A DNA stretch of 15,273 bases, taken from contig CAKUEU010000041.1 of the NCBI GenBank assembly GCA_934646865.1, forward strand, positions 1-15,273, given 5' to 3'. Under the pieces are notes generated by a model. It worked only from the letters and a program-made list of their open reading frames with translations, had not been told where the DNA came from and did not search any database. Every line of letters starts with the position of its first letter. Position 1 is the first letter of the stretch. The position numbers and the translations under genes are program-made. Positions 13,732 through 15,273 of this stretch are shown here, one piece after another. The stretch comes from an uncultured Collinsella sp. (GTDB taxonomy: Bacteria; Actinomycetota; Coriobacteriia; Coriobacteriales; Coriobacteriaceae).

Positions 13732-15237
13732 CTATTGAGGAAGCTCGATTTCGGCCTCCGACGGGATGCGGAAGTAGGTCTCGGTCCAGTCGGTGAGTTT
13801 GTGCTCGAGCTCGCGGGTGATGGCGCCGTCGAGCATGCGCCAGGTCCAGTTGCCGCCCAGGGTGGCAGGGGTGTTGATGCGCGCCTCATTGCCCAGGTTA
13901 AGCAGGTCCTGCATGGTGTAGATGCACGTGTCGCTCACGCTGGCGGCGATGGTGCGATTGAGTGCATCTGCCATGGGTTCGCCGGCCTGCTGATGGGTGT
14001 ACAGGGCTGCCTGCTCGCGCTGACGCGGGGTGGCCGTTCCCTCAAACCAGCCGCGCGCCGTCTCGTTGTCGTGGGTGCCCACATAGGCGACGGTGTTGGC
14101 GATGTAGTTATGCGGCAGGTAGTACGAGTTGGTGCCCTCAAAGGCGAACTGCAGGATCTTCATGCCGGGGAAACCCGAGTTGTCGCGCATGTCGATGACG
14201 CCGGGGGTGAGGAAACCCAGGTCCTCGGCGATGATGGGCAGCGTGCCGAGCTTTTCCTCGAGCGTCTTGAAGAACTTGAGGCCGGGACCCTGCGTCCACG
14301 AACCGTAGGACGAATCGGGCGAGGAGAACGGCACCTCCCAATAGGCCTCGAAGCCGCGGAAGTGATCCAGGCGGATGACGTCGTACATGTCGAGGGCGGC
14401 GCGAATGCGGCCCTCCCACCAGGAGAAGCCGTCGGACTCCATGGCGTCCCAGTCGTAGATGGGGTTGCCCCAGTACTGGCCGGTGGCCGAGAACTGGTCG
14501 GGCGGCGTGCCGGCGACGCTCACGGGATTGCCGGCGGTGTCGATCTTAAAGAGCTCAGGCGTCGCCCACATCTCGACGGAGTCACGCGAGACATAGATGG
14601 GCAGGTCGCCGATGATGAGAATGTCGCGCTCGTTGGCATAGGCCTTGAGGCGGCTCCACTGGCGATCGAAGAAGTACTGCGTCATCTGGTGGTAGAGCAT
14701 ACGCGCCGGATGGTCGGCGCAGACCTTGGCGGAAGCCTCGCCGCGGGTGCGGAGCTCCGCGGGCCACTCCCAAAACGCCTTGAGACCGCACTCCTCTTTG
14801 ACGGTCATGAACTCACAGTAGGGGATGAGCCAGTCCTCGTTGGCCTGGATAAAGTCATCGAAATCGGCCGGCTTGTCGGCAGCAAAGCGCTCGGCGGCGC
14901 GGTCGAGAATCTGACGGCGGCCGCCAAAGATAGCACCGTAGTCGACATTGCTGGGGTCGGATCCCAGATACACGCCATCGATATCGCGCTGCTCCAGATA
15001 CCCTGCCTCGATAAGCTCGGCAAAGTCGATAAAGTTGGGGTTGCCTGCGCGGGCCGAGAACGACTGATAGGGCGAATCGCCATAGCTGGTCGTCGTAAGG
15101 GGCAGAATCTGCCAGTAATGTTGTTTGCACGAGGCGAGAAAATCGACGAAGTCGTAGGCATTCCAGCCAAAGCCGCCGATTCCGTATGGTCCGGGCAGAG
15201 ATGAGACGGGCATGAGGACGCCGCTTGCACGCTCCAT
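13732..15237 (-). CDS. malQ: 4-alpha-glucanotransferase (amylomaltase, GH77)
   Basis: This cytoplasmic enzyme moves alpha-1,4-glucan pieces between maltodextrins. It releases glucose and makes longer chains for the phosphorylase encoded next. From the ATG at 15237 it has 501 residues, the usual length. Motifs, numbered from that start, are YGDSPYQSFSARAGNPNFID (52-71), DLPIYVSRDSVEMW, TPPDQFSATGQYWGNPIY, the nucleophile Asp291 in IRLDHFRGFEAYW, acid/base Glu338 in IIAEDLG and stabilising Asp390 in VGTHDNETARGW. All are intact. The minus strand has GGTGAG (15245-15250) 7 nt before this ATG, and family members usually begin near MERASGVLMPVSSLPG. The GTG at 15249 and the TTG at 15252 are in-frame alternatives. 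The promoter is beyond the window edge. Confidence 0.95.
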   Translation of the reverse strand: MERASGVLMPVSSLPGPYGIGGFGWNAYDFVDFLASCKQHYWQILPLTTTSYGDSPYQSFSARAGNPNFIDFAELIEAGYLEQRDIDGVYLGSDPSNVDYGAIFGGRRQILDRAAERFAADKPADFDDFIQANEDWLIPYCEFMTVKEECGLKAFWEWPAELRTRGEASAKVCADHPARMLYHQMTQYFFDRQWSRLKAYANERDILIIGDLPIYVSRDSVEMWATPELFKIDTAGNPVSVAGTPPDQFSATGQYWGNPIYDWDAMESDGFSWWEGRIRAALDMYDVIRLDHFRGFEAYWEVPFSSPDSSYGSWTQGPGLKFFKTLEEKLGTLPIIAEDLGFLTPGVIDMRDNSGFPGMKILQFAFEGTNSYYLPHNYIANTVAYVGTHDNETARGWFEGTATPRQREQAALYTHQQAGEPMADALNRTIAASVSDTCIYTMQDLLNLGNEARINTPATLGGNWTWRMLDGAITRELEHKLTDWTETYFRIPSEAEIELPQ

Positions 15238-15273
15238 GAATGCGCTCACCAACCTTCTTGTTGTGGGGTCGGC

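Noticed and set aside
13735..15204. Open frame of 489 codons on the plus strand opposite malQ
   Set aside because: It is antisense to an intact GH77 enzyme with all catalytic residues, and its translation matches no family I know.
15238..15252. TTG or GTG start for malQ at 15252 or 15249
   Set aside because: The ATG at 15237 has GGTGAG at 7-nt spacing and fits the family N-terminus, although the GTG cannot be fully excluded.

Overview
The window looks like chromosomal DNA from a high-GC member of the Coriobacteriia (Actinomycetota), most likely Collinsella or a close relative. This is inferred from protein style, the GC-rich codon use, Shine-Dalgarno starts and gut-type alpha-glucan genes; no rRNA or other marker settles it. 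It holds one tRNA and nine protein genes. Eight are complete with well-supported starts. The ninth, the polyprenyl synthase, has only a weak ribosome site.

Left part (1-2700). The first ~510 bases carry no protein gene. They hold hairpins, an imperfect ~52-bp direct repeat and three pieces resembling the T-arm end of the neighbouring tRNA. A tRNA-Gln(UUG) follows on the minus strand, with its own terminator and a likely promoter inside the end of the next gene. Two minus-strand genes come next: a two-repeat peptidoglycan-binding protein that resembles mycobacterial CwlM but has a reduced C-terminal domain, and a trans-polyprenyl diphosphate synthase.

Central part (2800-10990). This is a carbohydrate locus built around a TreR-like GntR/UTRA regulator (5487-6206, plus). 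Divergent from it is an unusual single protein that joins a maltose/alpha-glucoside-type PTS EIIC and EIIB to a complete Cof-type HAD phosphatase (2812-5262, minus). Downstream on the plus strand is an ABC oligosaccharide importer: Tat-type lipoprotein binding protein, two permeases and an MsmK/UgpC-type ATPase. Four copies of a 12-bp near-palindrome, TTGTTTAAACAA-like and close to the TreR box, lie at the PTS start, the regulator promoter and (two copies) the ABC promoter region. This suggests that one repressor controls both uptake routes. Perfect stem-loops lie between malE/malF-like and malG/msmK-like genes.

Right part (10990-15273). Between the ABC operon terminator and the convergent glgP terminator lies a regular, apparently non-coding array of three 55-bp units. 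Each unit is bounded by inverted copies of a 14-nt motif and surrounds a variable 27-nt core, so half-sites alternate in orientation about every 40 bp. After it, on the minus strand, are a glucan phosphorylase (glgP) and a 4-alpha-glucanotransferase (malQ), transcribed malQ to glgP with a terminator between them.

Together the genes describe alpha-glucan use. The ABC importer would bring in malto-oligosaccharides. The PTS protein would import a disaccharide as its phosphate, which its fused HAD domain may dephosphorylate. MalQ and GlgP would convert the free glucans to glucose and glucose-1-phosphate. Substrates are inferred from families and context. No EIIA, 6-phospho-alpha-glucosidase or GH13 enzyme is present in the window.
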